A stretch of DNA of 64,000 nt from Verrucomicrobiaceae bacterium UBA1938 (GTDB taxonomy: Bacteria; Verrucomicrobiota; Verrucomicrobiia; Verrucomicrobiales; Verrucomicrobiaceae): contig DDFC01000023.1 of NCBI GenBank assembly GCA_002336895.1, positions 1-64,000 on the forward strand. Reading direction: 5' to 3'. Made by a program: the position numbers and the translations under genes. This document shows, in pieces, positions 45,437-54,103 of this stretch. Each line of letters starts with the position of its first letter. The first letter of the stretch is position 1. Under the pieces are notes generated by a model that worked only from the letters and a program-made list of their open reading frames with translations, searched no databases and was not told where the DNA came from.

Positions 45437-48400
45437 TTACTTTCCGGCCCCCAGCTCCTGGTAGTAGCGCTTCACCAGATCTCGATACTCCGCTGGCACT
45501 GGGTCACGATCCACTGGCGCCAGATTCTTGCCCGCATCCTTCTTCGAGAGCTCTTCCACCACCCGGTCCCGCAACTCGATGAGCGGCTGTGTGATGCGCG
45601 TACTCAGCTGCGACACCTGCGGAGCCTCGTTGCTGCGTTTGAATTCAATGCGCAGCGCCCGTGCGCGATCCTGCACCTTTGCCGCCTCATTGCGCAGCTC
45701 GGAGTTGTCCAGCAGCTCCTCCACATTGCGCAGGCGGTCGCTCCACTGCTCATAGCCATTGCCGGTAAAGACACCCGTGTCAGGCTGCTCCTTGCTGTCG
45801 TCAAAGAACAGCGCCTCGGGCACCGCCCCGCCTGCGATCTGCGGCCGCCTGCGGTCATTGTCAGAATCTCGATCCCCGGTGGTGCCTATGCCCTCGTTGC
45901 TGTCCGCCACCTGCTGCGCCTGCCCTCGGCCTTGTCCCGGTCCGGAGTTGCGCCCCTCTCCAGGTTGCTGTCCCTGCCCGGGCTTTTGACCTTGTCCAGG
46001 CTGCTGCCCTTCGCCGGGTTTGCCGCCGTTCTCCGCTGTTTCAGACTGTGGCTCACCCTGCCCCATCCCCTGCCCTTTTTGTCCGGGCTGCTGGCCTTCT
46101 TTCCCAGGCTGCTGTCCGGGCTGGTTTCCATCCCCTTGCTGGGCTGCGGCCTGCTGCTGTCCCTTGCCCAGACCTTCAGCGCCGGGCTTCTGCCCCTGCT
46201 GGCCTTTCTCGCCCGGCTTTCCCCCCTGCCCCGGCGTCTCGCCGTTTTCAGCCGTCTGCGCATCCTTGCCTTCGCCCTGGCCTTCTTTCCCTTCCTGCCC
46301 CCTGCCCGGCTGCTGGCCCTGCTGGGCCATCTTCGTCTGCCCCAGGCCATCCTTGCCCTGCTGCCCATCCCCCGGCTTCTGTCCCTCACCAGGTTTCTTT
46401 CCTTCACCCGCCTTCTGTCCCTTTTCAGCAGTCTGCTGCGCCTGCCCTTCTTTGCCCTTCTGCCCTTCGGCGGGCATTTGATTCTTCTCTTCCCCCTGTT
46501 CCTTCTGGGCGGCGGCATTTGCAGTCTTCGCACCCGGCTCTCCAGCAGCCTCCTGCTCCTGCGCTTCCTTGATCAGCTTGTCCAGCTCGTTCTTGGCCAC
46601 TCGCAGCGCCTCGCTCTCGCTGCCCAGCACACTCTCGGCCGCTTTCTCCACGCCCTTTTTGAGTTCATCCACCGCATTCGCCGCCTTGCGCTCCGCATCC
46701 TTCGCCTCGGCCTGCGAGCCGTAGCGCAGCTGGTTCTGCGCCTCCTGCAGGTTCTCCTCCAGTGCGCTCGTCTGCGCCTTGCGCACCGCGTCGTAGAGAT
46801 TGCGGTGCAGCAGCGGTTCGCTTTGCTCCGCCTGCTCGCTTAGCTGCTTCATGTTGTTCAGCAGCTTCTGAATGTCCTCCTGCTGCCCCGCCATCTGCCG
46901 GCTCTGCGCAGCATTCTGCATGTTCCGCTCGATGTCTGATCCCGCCGCCTTCTGATTCTCCAGCGCCTCGCTGATCTTCTTCTGGTTCTCCGCCGCATCA
47001 CGTGCCTGCTGGCGTATCTGCTTCATCTCCTCGGCAAATTTCTTCGACGTCTTCTGCCGGAAGTCCTCGCCCATCTTTTCCAGCTCGCGCTGGGCGCGGG
47101 TGGTGGAGTTCGCGGCATCCGTCAGCTTCTCGTCCTTCAGCTGCTCGGCGGCTTCCATCGCCTTCTCACGCGCCTGCTCCAGTTGCTCCTTGGCCTCCGC
47201 CATGTTCTGCGCGTTGTCCGGCTTCTCCATCCGCTCCTTGAGATCATCGATGTCGCTCAGCAGTTGCTCCTGCTCCGTCTGCAGGCGCTTCAGCTGATTC
47301 TCCAGTTCCTGCTTCTCCTCCTCGGTCTTCGCATTCGCCATTTGGTTCTGCAGTTCCTTGATCTTCTCCGCTATCGCTTCCTGTCGGCGTGCCAGCTCCT
47401 TCAGGCGGTTCAGCACCTGCAGGTTTTCCTGCTGCTCGGCGGTCTGCTCTTCAGCAGCCTTTTTCTCCTCCTCATAGCGCTGCTCCTTCTGCTTCAGTTC
47501 CAGGTCCATGATCTGGTTCTGGTTGGCCTGCTGCCCTGATCCCTGCGGTTTGTCCATTCGCATCACCTGGTGCTCGCGGCTCTGCGCACGGTGCAGCCAC
47601 TCCAGCGCCGTCTGCTCAAACGTCAGCGCCTGATTCAGCGGCGAGCGCTTCTTCTCCTCCGCCGCCTGCTGCAGCGGCCTTTCCGCGTCCTTCAGGCTTT
47701 TCCACGCCTCCGTCAGCGCCTGCTTCACCTGCGAGTCCTCGGTCTTCTCCATGCCCTCCTTCACCTTTTCCAGCGCTATGCCCGTGGACTGATGCACCAC
47801 CTGGATGTCAGGCACCGCAGCCTCGATCGCCTTTCCGGCATTCGTGTCGCGGATGATCTTCCACGTCGCGTTCACCAGCTGCTTCACCAGGTCCACCAGC
47901 TCGTCGCTCTGCGCCTTCGGCTGGCCGGGCTCGCTCGGCGGAGCCTCCGCCTCCCGGAAGATGTCTTCAAAGTGGCGCACATCCGCAAAGAACATCTCGC
48001 TCATGTTGCGCCGCACCTCGCCCTTAGGCCCGGTGTCCTCCGCCCACAGGTAGTAGCTCACCAGCTGCCTCGGCTCGGCGTGCTCCTTCTCCAGCGCCAG
48101 CTCCGCCTTCACATCCTGCTTCTTCAGCGGTGCGGTCACTGCATGCTTGAACAAGATCTCCTTGCTGCTCCCGTTGATGCTGAACACCGCCCCCGACTTC
48201 ACCACCCCCAGGTCATCCGACACCTTCGCCTCCACAGGCAGTTCCTGAATGCTAGACACCTGCAGATCCCGCTTCGGAAACACCACCTCGATCTTCGCCA
48301 GCTGGTTCGACTGCACCGTCACCGTAAACCACGGCGGATTCTTGTTCCCACGCTCCGCCTCATCCACTAGATGCAGCCGGTACTTCTGCGTCTTCTCCGC

Positions 48401-49525
48401 CATCAGCACGCCCTCCAGCACCGTCGCATCCCCTGCTGATGGCGTCAGCGGTATCACCGTCTTGTCTTCGCCAAAAAGCTCCGCCGCCGTCAGATGCGGC
48501 CCAAAGGGGTTCACCTCCTTGCCCGCAGTACCACCTGCCACATCTCCAGCCCGCAGCGGCTTGTTCACCTTGATCCGCCACACGATCTTCGATCCCTCCA
48601 TCGCCGTCACCTTCTGTGTGTTCTTCGTCTCCTTCACCGGCAGCTTCGTGTACTCCGGCGGCGTCACCACCACATCGCTGCTCACCAGCGCAGGATAATC
48701 AAACACCGAGATCGTGTGCACCGCCGACTTCTGCCCGCTGAACTCCACATGGTATTTTGTGTCACGCGCCACCTTGTGGATCATCCCGCCATACACCTGC
48801 TCATCCACCGTCAGTCGCATCGGCAGGCGCTCGCGCTCCCGCCCGTCCGCCTCGCTCACCACCAGCGTCGCATCCGCAGGCACCGGCCCGTTAAACCGCG
48901 CCTCCACGATCAGATGCGTGCCGCGCTCCAGCTCCGTGTCCCCCGGCGTCAGCAACGTCTGAAACTCCGTCGGCCTCGTCGGCTCTTCCGCCTTCTTTTG
49001 CGCGGCCACCGCCCGGCCTCGATACGCCTGCAATCGCAGCGCCACCTCCGTGGTCAGAAACAGCACCACAGCCGCGCAGGCAGTCACCAGCGCCCGCATG
49101 TAGGGCTTCTGCGTCACCGTCACCTGCCACTGCTGTGTCGCCGCATGCGCCAGCGTACGGTCAATCAGCCGCTCGTGCAAAAACCCCGCAGGCTCATCCG
49201 CACCAGCCTCATGCTCGATCGCCGTCAGCAGCAGCGCGTTCAGGCTCGGATGCCTGCGCTCAATGATCCGCGCGATCTCCTGATTACTCCACACATTCCG
49301 CCGTCCCTTGATCCACGCGATCACTCCCAGCACCACCAGTCCCAGCATCGACCACCGGTCCAGCCTCTTGGAAACCGTCACCCCATTCAGCGCCGCCAGC
49401 AAAAACGCCCCCCTCACGACAATCCCCGTCACCAGCACCGCAGCCACATGCCGCATCAGCCGCGCCCGGCGCAAAATCTCCCGTACTTCAGCAATCCGGG
49501 CTTCGAGAATGGTGCGTGCGATCAT
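45437..49525 (-). CDS. DUF4175-type giant membrane protein with coiled-coil and Gln/Gly-rich region
   Basis: 1362 residues from ATG 49525 (MIARTILEARIAEVREIL). The frame is open to 49726, but that extension is just translated REP repeats (GDGGAPHRGLCGPLCW twice). Two or three N-terminal membrane helices (AAVLVTGIVVRGAFLLAALN; ALVTACAAVVLFLTTEVALR), a large periplasmic region with beta domains (~190-520), a long Glu/Gln-rich coiled coil (~560-1000), and a low-complexity tract ~1000-1210 built from variants of GQKPGEGQQ/GKEGQ. DUF4175 proteins accompany MoxR/DUF58/BatA genes in this phylum, as here. A structural or mechanosensing role in the envelope is inferred. Confidence 0.8.
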   Translation of the reverse strand: MIARTILEARIAEVREILRRARLMRHVAAVLVTGIVVRGAFLLAALNGVTVSKRLDRWSMLGLVVLGVIAWIKGRRNVWSNQEIARIIERRHPSLNALLLTAIEHEAGADEPAGFLHERLIDRTLAHAATQQWQVTVTQKPYMRALVTACAAVVLFLTTEVALRLQAYRGRAVAAQKKAEEPTRPTEFQTLLTPGDTELERGTHLIVEARFNGPVPADATLVVSEADGRERERLPMRLTVDEQVYGGMIHKVARDTKYHVEFSGQKSAVHTISVFDYPALVSSDVVVTPPEYTKLPVKETKNTQKVTAMEGSKIVWRIKVNKPLRAGDVAGGTAGKEVNPFGPHLTAAELFGEDKTVIPLTPSAGDATVLEGVLMAEKTQKYRLHLVDEAERGNKNPPWFTVTVQSNQLAKIEVVFPKRDLQVSSIQELPVEAKVSDDLGVVKSGAVFSINGSSKEILFKHAVTAPLKKQDVKAELALEKEHAEPRQLVSYYLWAEDTGPKGEVRRNMSEMFFADVRHFEDIFREAEAPPSEPGQPKAQSDELVDLVKQLVNATWKIIRDTNAGKAIEAAVPDIQVVHQSTGIALEKVKEGMEKTEDSQVKQALTEAWKSLKDAERPLQQAAEEKKRSPLNQALTFEQTALEWLHRAQSREHQVMRMDKPQGSGQQANQNQIMDLELKQKEQRYEEEKKAAEEQTAEQQENLQVLNRLKELARRQEAIAEKIKELQNQMANAKTEEEKQELENQLKRLQTEQEQLLSDIDDLKERMEKPDNAQNMAEAKEQLEQAREKAMEAAEQLKDEKLTDAANSTTRAQRELEKMGEDFRQKTSKKFAEEMKQIRQQARDAAENQKKISEALENQKAAGSDIERNMQNAAQSRQMAGQQEDIQKLLNNMKQLSEQAEQSEPLLHRNLYDAVRKAQTSALEENLQEAQNQLRYGSQAEAKDAERKAANAVDELKKGVEKAAESVLGSESEALRVAKNELDKLIKEAQEQEAAGEPGAKTANAAAQKEQGEEKNQMPAEGQKGKEGQAQQTAEKGQKAGEGKKPGEGQKPGDGQQGKDGLGQTKMAQQGQQPGRGQEGKEGQGEGKDAQTAENGETPGQGGKPGEKGQQGQKPGAEGLGKGQQQAAAQQGDGNQPGQQPGKEGQQPGQKGQGMGQGEPQSETAENGGKPGEGQQPGQGQKPGQGQQPGEGRNSGPGQGRGQAQQVADSNEGIGTTGDRDSDNDRRRPQIAGGAVPEALFFDDSKEQPDTGVFTGNGYEQWSDRLRNVEELLDNSELRNEAAKVQDRARALRIEFKRSNEAPQVSQLSTRITQPLIELRDRVVEELSKKDAGKNLAPVDRDPVPAEYRDLVKRYYQELGAGK

Positions 49526-49562
49526 GATGGTTTCATTAACGGTGAAGGAAGCAGGAATCGTG

Positions 49563-49629
49563 CGAGCCAGGCGCCAGCAAAGTGGTCCGCACAGTCCCCT
49601 GTGCGGCGCTCCGCCATCTCCCGCCACCC
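49563..49629. repeat. REP element 1 of the RAYT locus
   Basis: The hairpin CCGCACAG-TCCC-CTGTGCGG at 49587-49606, within a ~65-base direct repeat that recurs 102 bases away (49665-49731) with a few changes. Confidence 0.88.
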
Positions 49630-49664
49630 CGCAAAAGCCAGCCTCCCCATCCGCAGCCGGCGTC

Positions 49665-49731
49665 CGAGCCAGATGCCAGCAAAGTGGCCCGCACAGTCCC
49701 CTGTGCGGCGCTCCGTCATCTCCCACAGCTC
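49665..49731. repeat. REP element 2 of the RAYT locus
   Basis: The same hairpin at 49689-49708 (CCGCACAG-TCCC-CTGTGCGG), in the same orientation as element 1. It lies just downstream of the RAYT stop. Confidence 0.88.
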
Positions 49732-49781
49732 CTCGAAAGGCCAGAGCCCCTCATGGCAGAGTGAGACTTCCAGATTGGCAT

Positions 49782-50465
49782 CTATGCTTCGGTTCGCTGC
49801 CATAATAAAAAATTGTCCACGTCTAGCCCTGCCATCGCAGGGTTCCGGGCAATGTAATCACGAAACTTCTCAAACGAAGCTTCGTTGCGCACAAGATGAT
49901 CAAAACTCTCGTCCTGCCAGAAACGACCGCTGCGCCCCAAGGCCAGATTGATTCCGATAGCCGTCCATTTCTTCCAGGACTCCACCTGCTTGAGCATGGC
50001 CTCTCGGGCCAGACCGCCGACCAGGAGATGCACGTGGTTGGGCATGACCACATAGTCACCCAGCACATACCGGCCTCCATCGAAATGATGCAAAGCATCA
50101 GCCACTATTCGGGCGATTTTCGGATCTCGCAGAGCGCACTTGCCATGACAGCCATCAAGCTCCTTTTCCAAGGACCGCGTAAAACGCCGGAAGTCCTCCC
50201 GTGTCGCACGATCAAGCATTTCAAAATCGAACCGCCAGTCTTTTGAGGACGGATTGATGTCACGCGCTAGCAGCCAGTTGTCTCGCTCCTCTCTCCACCG
50301 TTGCCAGACCACCTGTGGAATGGAATCCGCCGTGCGCCAGGTGATGAAGTAGGTGGACTGAGCCTGATCCCAATGAGGCAGATTCCCCCGGGTGACGGTG
50401 ACTCTCGCGGCCGGATTAAAAAATTGAAAGCTTGCAGGCATCACACCACGTTCAAAAACACTCAT
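49782..50465 (-). CDS. REP-associated tyrosine transposase (RAYT, Y1 HUH family)
   Basis: 227 residues. Single-strand DNA nuclease/transposase of the IS200-like Y1 type. The HUH pair lies in MPNHVHLLVGG (~145), and the catalytic Tyr is in FRDYIARNPAMAG (~203). The N-terminal FFNPAARVTVTRGNLPHWD and TYFITWRTADSIP are typical of RAYTs rather than of mobile IS200. The frame continues upstream to 51314 only as an out-of-frame reading of the neighbouring gene; ATG 50465 starts MSVFERGVMPASF. It is flanked by two direct REPs downstream and one inverted REP upstream, the classic configuration. It sits between the BatA-like and DUF4175 genes with a 4-base gap to the former, as a domesticated single-copy gene inside an operon. 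Confidence 0.92.
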   Translation of the reverse strand: MSVFERGVMPASFQFFNPAARVTVTRGNLPHWDQAQSTYFITWRTADSIPQVVWQRWREERDNWLLARDINPSSKDWRFDFEMLDRATREDFRRFTRSLEKELDGCHGKCALRDPKIARIVADALHHFDGGRYVLGDYVVMPNHVHLLVGGLAREAMLKQVESWKKWTAIGINLALGRSGRFWQDESFDHLVRNEASFEKFRDYIARNPAMAGLDVDNFLLWQRTEA

Positions 50466-50469
50466 TCGG

Positions 50470-52539
50470 TTAGGCGGATCCTTGGGGTGCTGCGGAGTCC
50501 CGCACAGGGGACTGTGCGGACCACTTTGAGCTGCCGCTACGCCCCGCCACCCACGTTTCCAGCACAAGAACGGCCAGCAGCACCAGAAGAATATACCACC
50601 ACGACTGCTGCCTCTGCTCAGTATCCGTGGCCGTGAGCCGCTGCTCCGCAGTCTCCCCCCCCCCGGCTTTCTCGTCACCGCTCGCCAGCTTGACGCCATA
50701 CTCCGCCAGCTTCTGCGGCGGCATCGGCAGCCCCCTTCCTTCATCCGGTGGCAGATTGACCGCCAGCGTGCGCACATGCGCAGCCCCCTCCACCTGATGC
50801 AGCCCCACTTGCGTCGCTGTAAAAGACTCCCCGGCCTTGAGGCTGTGCACCTTTCCATCCGGCTCCGTGATCGTATGCGCAGCCCCGCTGTCCAGTGGCA
50901 GCGCATCTCCCACCACCAGCGCCCCCGCCGGATCATGGCTGAATCCCGCCGCTGCCAGCCAGCCATAAAGCAACGGAACAAACTTCGTGCTGAGCGCCAG
51001 CTGGCTGTCTCCCGGGTGCCAGCCCGAGGCCAGCACGATGAGCGTCCCCTGCCCGATCCGCGCACTGAGGATCGCAGGCTTGCCGTTGTCAAAACCCGCC
51101 AGCGTCTCCAACCTGCCGCCCGCCTCTTTGACCTCGATCTCGCGCTGCTTCCAGAAACGCAGCTTCGTAAAATCCCGCAGCTTCGGATCCGCAAACGGCC
51201 TGAGTAGCGGGTGTTCCGTCTTGACCTCCGCCAGCATCCGGTAGTCGCCATCCCCGCCACCGTCTTTGACCGTGATTCCGGGTATGCCCGTGAGAGTTTG
51301 TAGCAGCGCTGCATCGGCGGCAGAGGTGACGACCTGCACCAGAAACCCGCCCGCCGTCACAAAGTCGCGCAGCCCTGCATGCATCGCAGCAGGCGGCGTC
51401 GGTCCAGACACCACCAGCAGGTCCGGCTTCTGCTTTGGCATCGCCGGGCTTGCCGTCAGCGCCGGGGCCAGCGTCGCGGTGGGCTGCAGCGCACGCGCCA
51501 GGTAGTACAGCGGAGCCGCCGCCTCATCCCGCGTGCTCTCCTCTCCCAAAAAATGAATGCGCACCGCTCGTGGCTGCGGCGGCGCGATGAAGAGCCGGTT
51601 GTCAAAATCATGCCTGTCACCGCTGAGCACCAGCACCGTGGCCTTCGTCTCGTTCGGCGGAGCCACCAGAATGCGCGAAGCCCCCGCTGGGATCTGCGAT
51701 GAAATCCCACCCGCAGCCGGAGCCCCCTGCCATGCCAGCGTGAAATCCCGCAGCGCCGAATCCCGCGTGTTGCTCACCCGCACACGCACCATCGCATCCG
51801 CGCTGCTCTCATCATCCCGTGCAGCCAGGGCGACCGAGAAATCATCATTCACTCCCGGCTCCAGCCTGTGCACCTCCACACTCAGCTCCGCAGGCCATGC
51901 AATCGTCCGCAGCGCATCCAGCCTCGTCCCCTCCTGCAGATCCGAAATGAGATGAATCCGCTTCTTCAGCCCCGCCGTGCTCGCATCAAAAGCAGGCACC
52001 GTAGCGATCAGCGCCCGATCCAGCTGCGTGGCGCTCCACCCCGGCGACATCTCAGCCAGCCTGCTTTGCAGAGTGGCACTGCGATTCGCCGGCGTGTTGC
52101 GATCCTCCTCAAAAGTCCACACCGGCACCAGCTCGCGGTCAAACACCGCCAGCGCCACACGATCACTGAGCTTCGCCTCCTTGAAAAGCCTCTCCGCCTC
52201 CGCCACCCCACGCTTCCACAGATCCTCCCGCCGCATCGACGCACTGCGGTCCAGCAGCACCAGCACCGCCCGGTCCGGCGACTTCGCCGCAGAGTTCTCC
52301 CCCTGCAAAAACGGCCGCGCAAACATCAGCGCCAGCAGGATCAGAGCCAGGCATCGCAGCGCCAGCAGCAGCCAGTTCTCCAGCCGCCGTTTGCTCACCG
52401 GCAGCGGCGTGCTCGCATCCAGAAACATCAGCGTGCTAAACTCCACCCTGTCCTGCGGCGGCTTGCGTCTAAGGTGCAGCAAAATCGGCGCAATGATCGC
52501 CGCCGCACCTGCTAGGTAGATTGGAAAAAGCCAGCTCAT
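50470..52539 (-). CDS. BatA-type von Willebrand factor A membrane protein, C-terminus made from a REP
   Basis: 689 residues. The N-terminal aerotolerance BatA domain contains two membrane helices (LFPIYLAGAAAIIAPILLHL; NWLLLALRCLALILLALMFA). A VWA domain ~90-260 has the MIDAS start LVLLDRSASM. A large periplasmic region follows (class-I glutamine-amidotransferase-like segment around PDLLVVSGPTPPAAMHAGLR). A third membrane helix (WWYILLVLLAVLVLETWVAG) ends near 665. The last ~17 residues (KWSAQSPVRDSAAPQGSA) are encoded by REP element 3, so the original stop was probably lost or displaced. Partners are MoxR and DUF58 proteins, which form metal-chaperone or envelope-stress complexes in related systems. 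Confidence 0.88.
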   Translation of the reverse strand: MSWLFPIYLAGAAAIIAPILLHLRRKPPQDRVEFSTLMFLDASTPLPVSKRRLENWLLLALRCLALILLALMFARPFLQGENSAAKSPDRAVLVLLDRSASMRREDLWKRGVAEAERLFKEAKLSDRVALAVFDRELVPVWTFEEDRNTPANRSATLQSRLAEMSPGWSATQLDRALIATVPAFDASTAGLKKRIHLISDLQEGTRLDALRTIAWPAELSVEVHRLEPGVNDDFSVALAARDDESSADAMVRVRVSNTRDSALRDFTLAWQGAPAAGGISSQIPAGASRILVAPPNETKATVLVLSGDRHDFDNRLFIAPPQPRAVRIHFLGEESTRDEAAAPLYYLARALQPTATLAPALTASPAMPKQKPDLLVVSGPTPPAAMHAGLRDFVTAGGFLVQVVTSAADAALLQTLTGIPGITVKDGGGDGDYRMLAEVKTEHPLLRPFADPKLRDFTKLRFWKQREIEVKEAGGRLETLAGFDNGKPAILSARIGQGTLIVLASGWHPGDSQLALSTKFVPLLYGWLAAAGFSHDPAGALVVGDALPLDSGAAHTITEPDGKVHSLKAGESFTATQVGLHQVEGAAHVRTLAVNLPPDEGRGLPMPPQKLAEYGVKLASGDEKAGGGETAEQRLTATDTEQRQQSWWYILLVLLAVLVLETWVAGRSGSSKWSAQSPVRDSAAPQGSA
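50493..50535. repeat. REP element 3 of the RAYT locus, inverted
   Basis: CCGCACAG-GGGA-CTGTGCGG at 50500-50519, the reverse complement of elements 1 and 2, with matching flanks (AAAGTGGTCCGCACAG on the minus strand). It lies inside the last codons of the BatA-like gene. Confidence 0.88.
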
Positions 52540-52696
52540 GGAAATAAAACATTCAAGCTACAGGTGGTGCCCTTCGAAAATCGTCCTCGTCCTCCTACTC
52601 GAACTCGTCCTCGATCAAATAGCGCACGCCGAATCCCTAACTGCGGAGAGCCAAAAAGTGACCTCAGCGGCATGGCTTGGAGCAGGTTAGTTCGAC
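52540..52696. other. Short gap with CTCGTCCTCG repeats
   Basis: The segment ~52581-52614 repeats CGTCCTCGTCCTCC / CGAACTCGTCCTCGA, a low-complexity motif. No gene is supported. The gap breaks the otherwise tight spacing of the MoxR-DUF58-BatA train. Confidence 0.5.
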
Positions 52697-53623
52697 TCAT
52701 ACCGCACCCCTCCCCACTCCACCCTTCGCCTTCTTCCTCTGCCTCGCACTCAGAAAATCAAACAGCACCTCCTCCAGCGCCACATCCGTCGGACAGAAGT
52801 GATACTCCACATTGTGCCGCTCCGCCGCCGCCACAATCGCCTCCCGATGCGCCCCCAGCCGCTTCAGGTAATTCTCCCTCACCAGCTGCGGATCGATGAA
52901 CCTCTCCGCCCCCGTCTCCGCATCCCGGAAATACGCCGACTTCTCAAACGCAAAATTAATCTCCGCCCGGTCCATCAGGTGAAACAACACCAGATCGTGA
53001 CCCATCGCGCTCAGCAGCGCCAGTTGCTTCTCCAGATGCTCCACCGGCGCCAGCAGATCGGTAATCAAACAGATCATCCCCCGCTTCCTCAGCAGCTCCG
53101 CCAGCTGCCCCACCGACACCGCCAGCGCAGTCCCGCTCGTCTTCGCCGGTCTCTCCAGCTCCGTGATGATTCGCCGCAGATGCCCCGGCCGGTTCCGCGC
53201 CGGCAGATGCTCCTCGATCCCATCCGCAAACGTCGTCAGCCCCGCCGCATCCCCCTGCTTCATCAGAAACGACGCCAGCGTCGCAGCCAGCGTCGCCGCA
53301 TAATCTGCCTTCGTGTAGCCCGCCGACCCAAACCCCATCGACTTGCTGTGATCAATCACCAGCTGGCACCGCAGGTTCGTCTCATCCTCAAACTTCTTGA
53401 TGTACGTCCGGTCACTCCGCGCCAGCACCTTCCAGTCAATGTACCGCGGATCATCCCCCTGCACATACGCCCGATACTCCGAAAACTCCACCGAGAACCC
53501 ATGATACGGACTCCTGTGCATCCCCTTCCAAAGCCCTTCAACAACGACCTTCGCCCGCAGCTCAAGCGACTTGATGCGCATCAGCGCCGCAGGATCGAGA
53601 AACGTGGTGGATTGAGCGGTCAT
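52697..53623 (-). CDS. DUF58 domain protein
   Basis: 308 residues, soluble. The DUF58 signature is clear (YVQGDDPRYIDWKVLARSDR; YIKKFEDETN), followed by a VWA-like fold (LVIDHSKSMGFGS, GTALAVSVGQLAELL, MICLITDLLAP). Usual genomic partner of MoxR ATPases and BatA/VWA proteins in aerotolerance or membrane-complex assembly loci. Start at ATG 53621-53623. It was separated from moxR by insertion of the four-helix-bundle cassette upstream. Confidence 0.92.
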   Translation of the reverse strand: MTAQSTTFLDPAALMRIKSLELRAKVVVEGLWKGMHRSPYHGFSVEFSEYRAYVQGDDPRYIDWKVLARSDRTYIKKFEDETNLRCQLVIDHSKSMGFGSAGYTKADYAATLAATLASFLMKQGDAAGLTTFADGIEEHLPARNRPGHLRRIITELERPAKTSGTALAVSVGQLAELLRKRGMICLITDLLAPVEHLEKQLALLSAMGHDLVLFHLMDRAEINFAFEKSAYFRDAETGAERFIDPQLVRENYLKRLGAHREAIVAAAERHNVEYHFCPTDVALEEVLFDFLSARQRKKAKGGVGRGAV

Positions 53624-53630
53624 CGAGTTA

Positions 53631-54099
53631 AAAAATGACGAAGTTCAAATGTCGGTGTTTGAGAAAGCACATCATTTGGAAGGAGGAGATTTACGAAGAA
53701 TGGCAGAAAAGATGAGATGCAGCTCCTTGGCTTCCTGCCAGATCTGCTTGGCGGCATCACGCATCTCAGGTTCAGCACGAACAATCATTCGGCACCAGTG
53801 TTTAGTTTCCCGCGATTCCTTTTTACAGGTGGCTATCTTGTTGCGGAAGTCTTTGTTTGAAATGGCATCATCAGCTTCTCCATAGTTGGCTCCGACACTG
53901 GTTCCCGACCGAACGATCTGAGAAATGAGAGGCTTCGTCACCTCATTCCGAGGCACCGCTTTCGCAAAGTCGATGACCTGCTCGCCAAACACCGCCGTGC
54001 GCTCCTCCAAATCGAAATTCTTGTCATTCCCAGCGCTCATCTTCGTCATTCGGCATTCAGATTTATTTAGTCATTCGGATTTACTCATTCGTCATTTTT
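53631..54099. mobile_element. Four-helix-bundle gene cassette with 12-bp terminal inverted repeats
   Basis: AAAAATGACGAA at 53631-53642 and its exact complement TTCGTCATTTTT at 54088-54099 bound a 469-base segment that contains only the four-helix-bundle gene. Related strings (CTTCGTCATTCGG, TCATTCGG, CATTCGTC) recur at 54041-54095. The cassette lies between moxR and the DUF58 gene, which are normally adjacent, consistent with insertion. Confidence 0.6.
53672..54049 (-). CDS. Four-helix-bundle protein (23S rRNA intervening-sequence protein family)
   Basis: 125 residues, typical length. The family signature is clear: LEERTAVFGEQVIDFAKAVP, then QIVRSGTSVGANYGEADDAI (the SGTSVGANYGEA motif), NKIATCKKESRETKHW, and a final long helix. 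These proteins are found as ORFs within rRNA intervening sequences and as lone genes scattered in Bacteroidota, Spirochaetota and Verrucomicrobiota; their function is unknown, with structural similarity to Avd of diversity-generating retroelements. The gene is inserted between moxR and the DUF58 gene. An alternative start is the Met at residue 4. Confidence 0.9.
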   Translation of the reverse strand: MTKMSAGNDKNFDLEERTAVFGEQVIDFAKAVPRNEVTKPLISQIVRSGTSVGANYGEADDAISNKDFRNKIATCKKESRETKHWCRMIVRAEPEMRDAAKQIWQEAKELHLIFSAILRKSPPSK

Positions 54100-54103
54100 C
54101 TCC

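Noticed and set aside
45900..46520. Repetitive DNA that could suggest a CRISPR array
   Set aside because: Repeats are imperfect, in frame, and encode the Gln/Gly-rich tract of the DUF4175 protein; there are no spacers of constant length.
49782..51314. 510-codon frame reading through the RAYT gene into the BatA-like gene
   Set aside because: Upstream of ATG 50465 the translation is Arg/Trp/Ser-rich nonsense and overlaps the clearly coding BatA frame; only the RAYT part is real.
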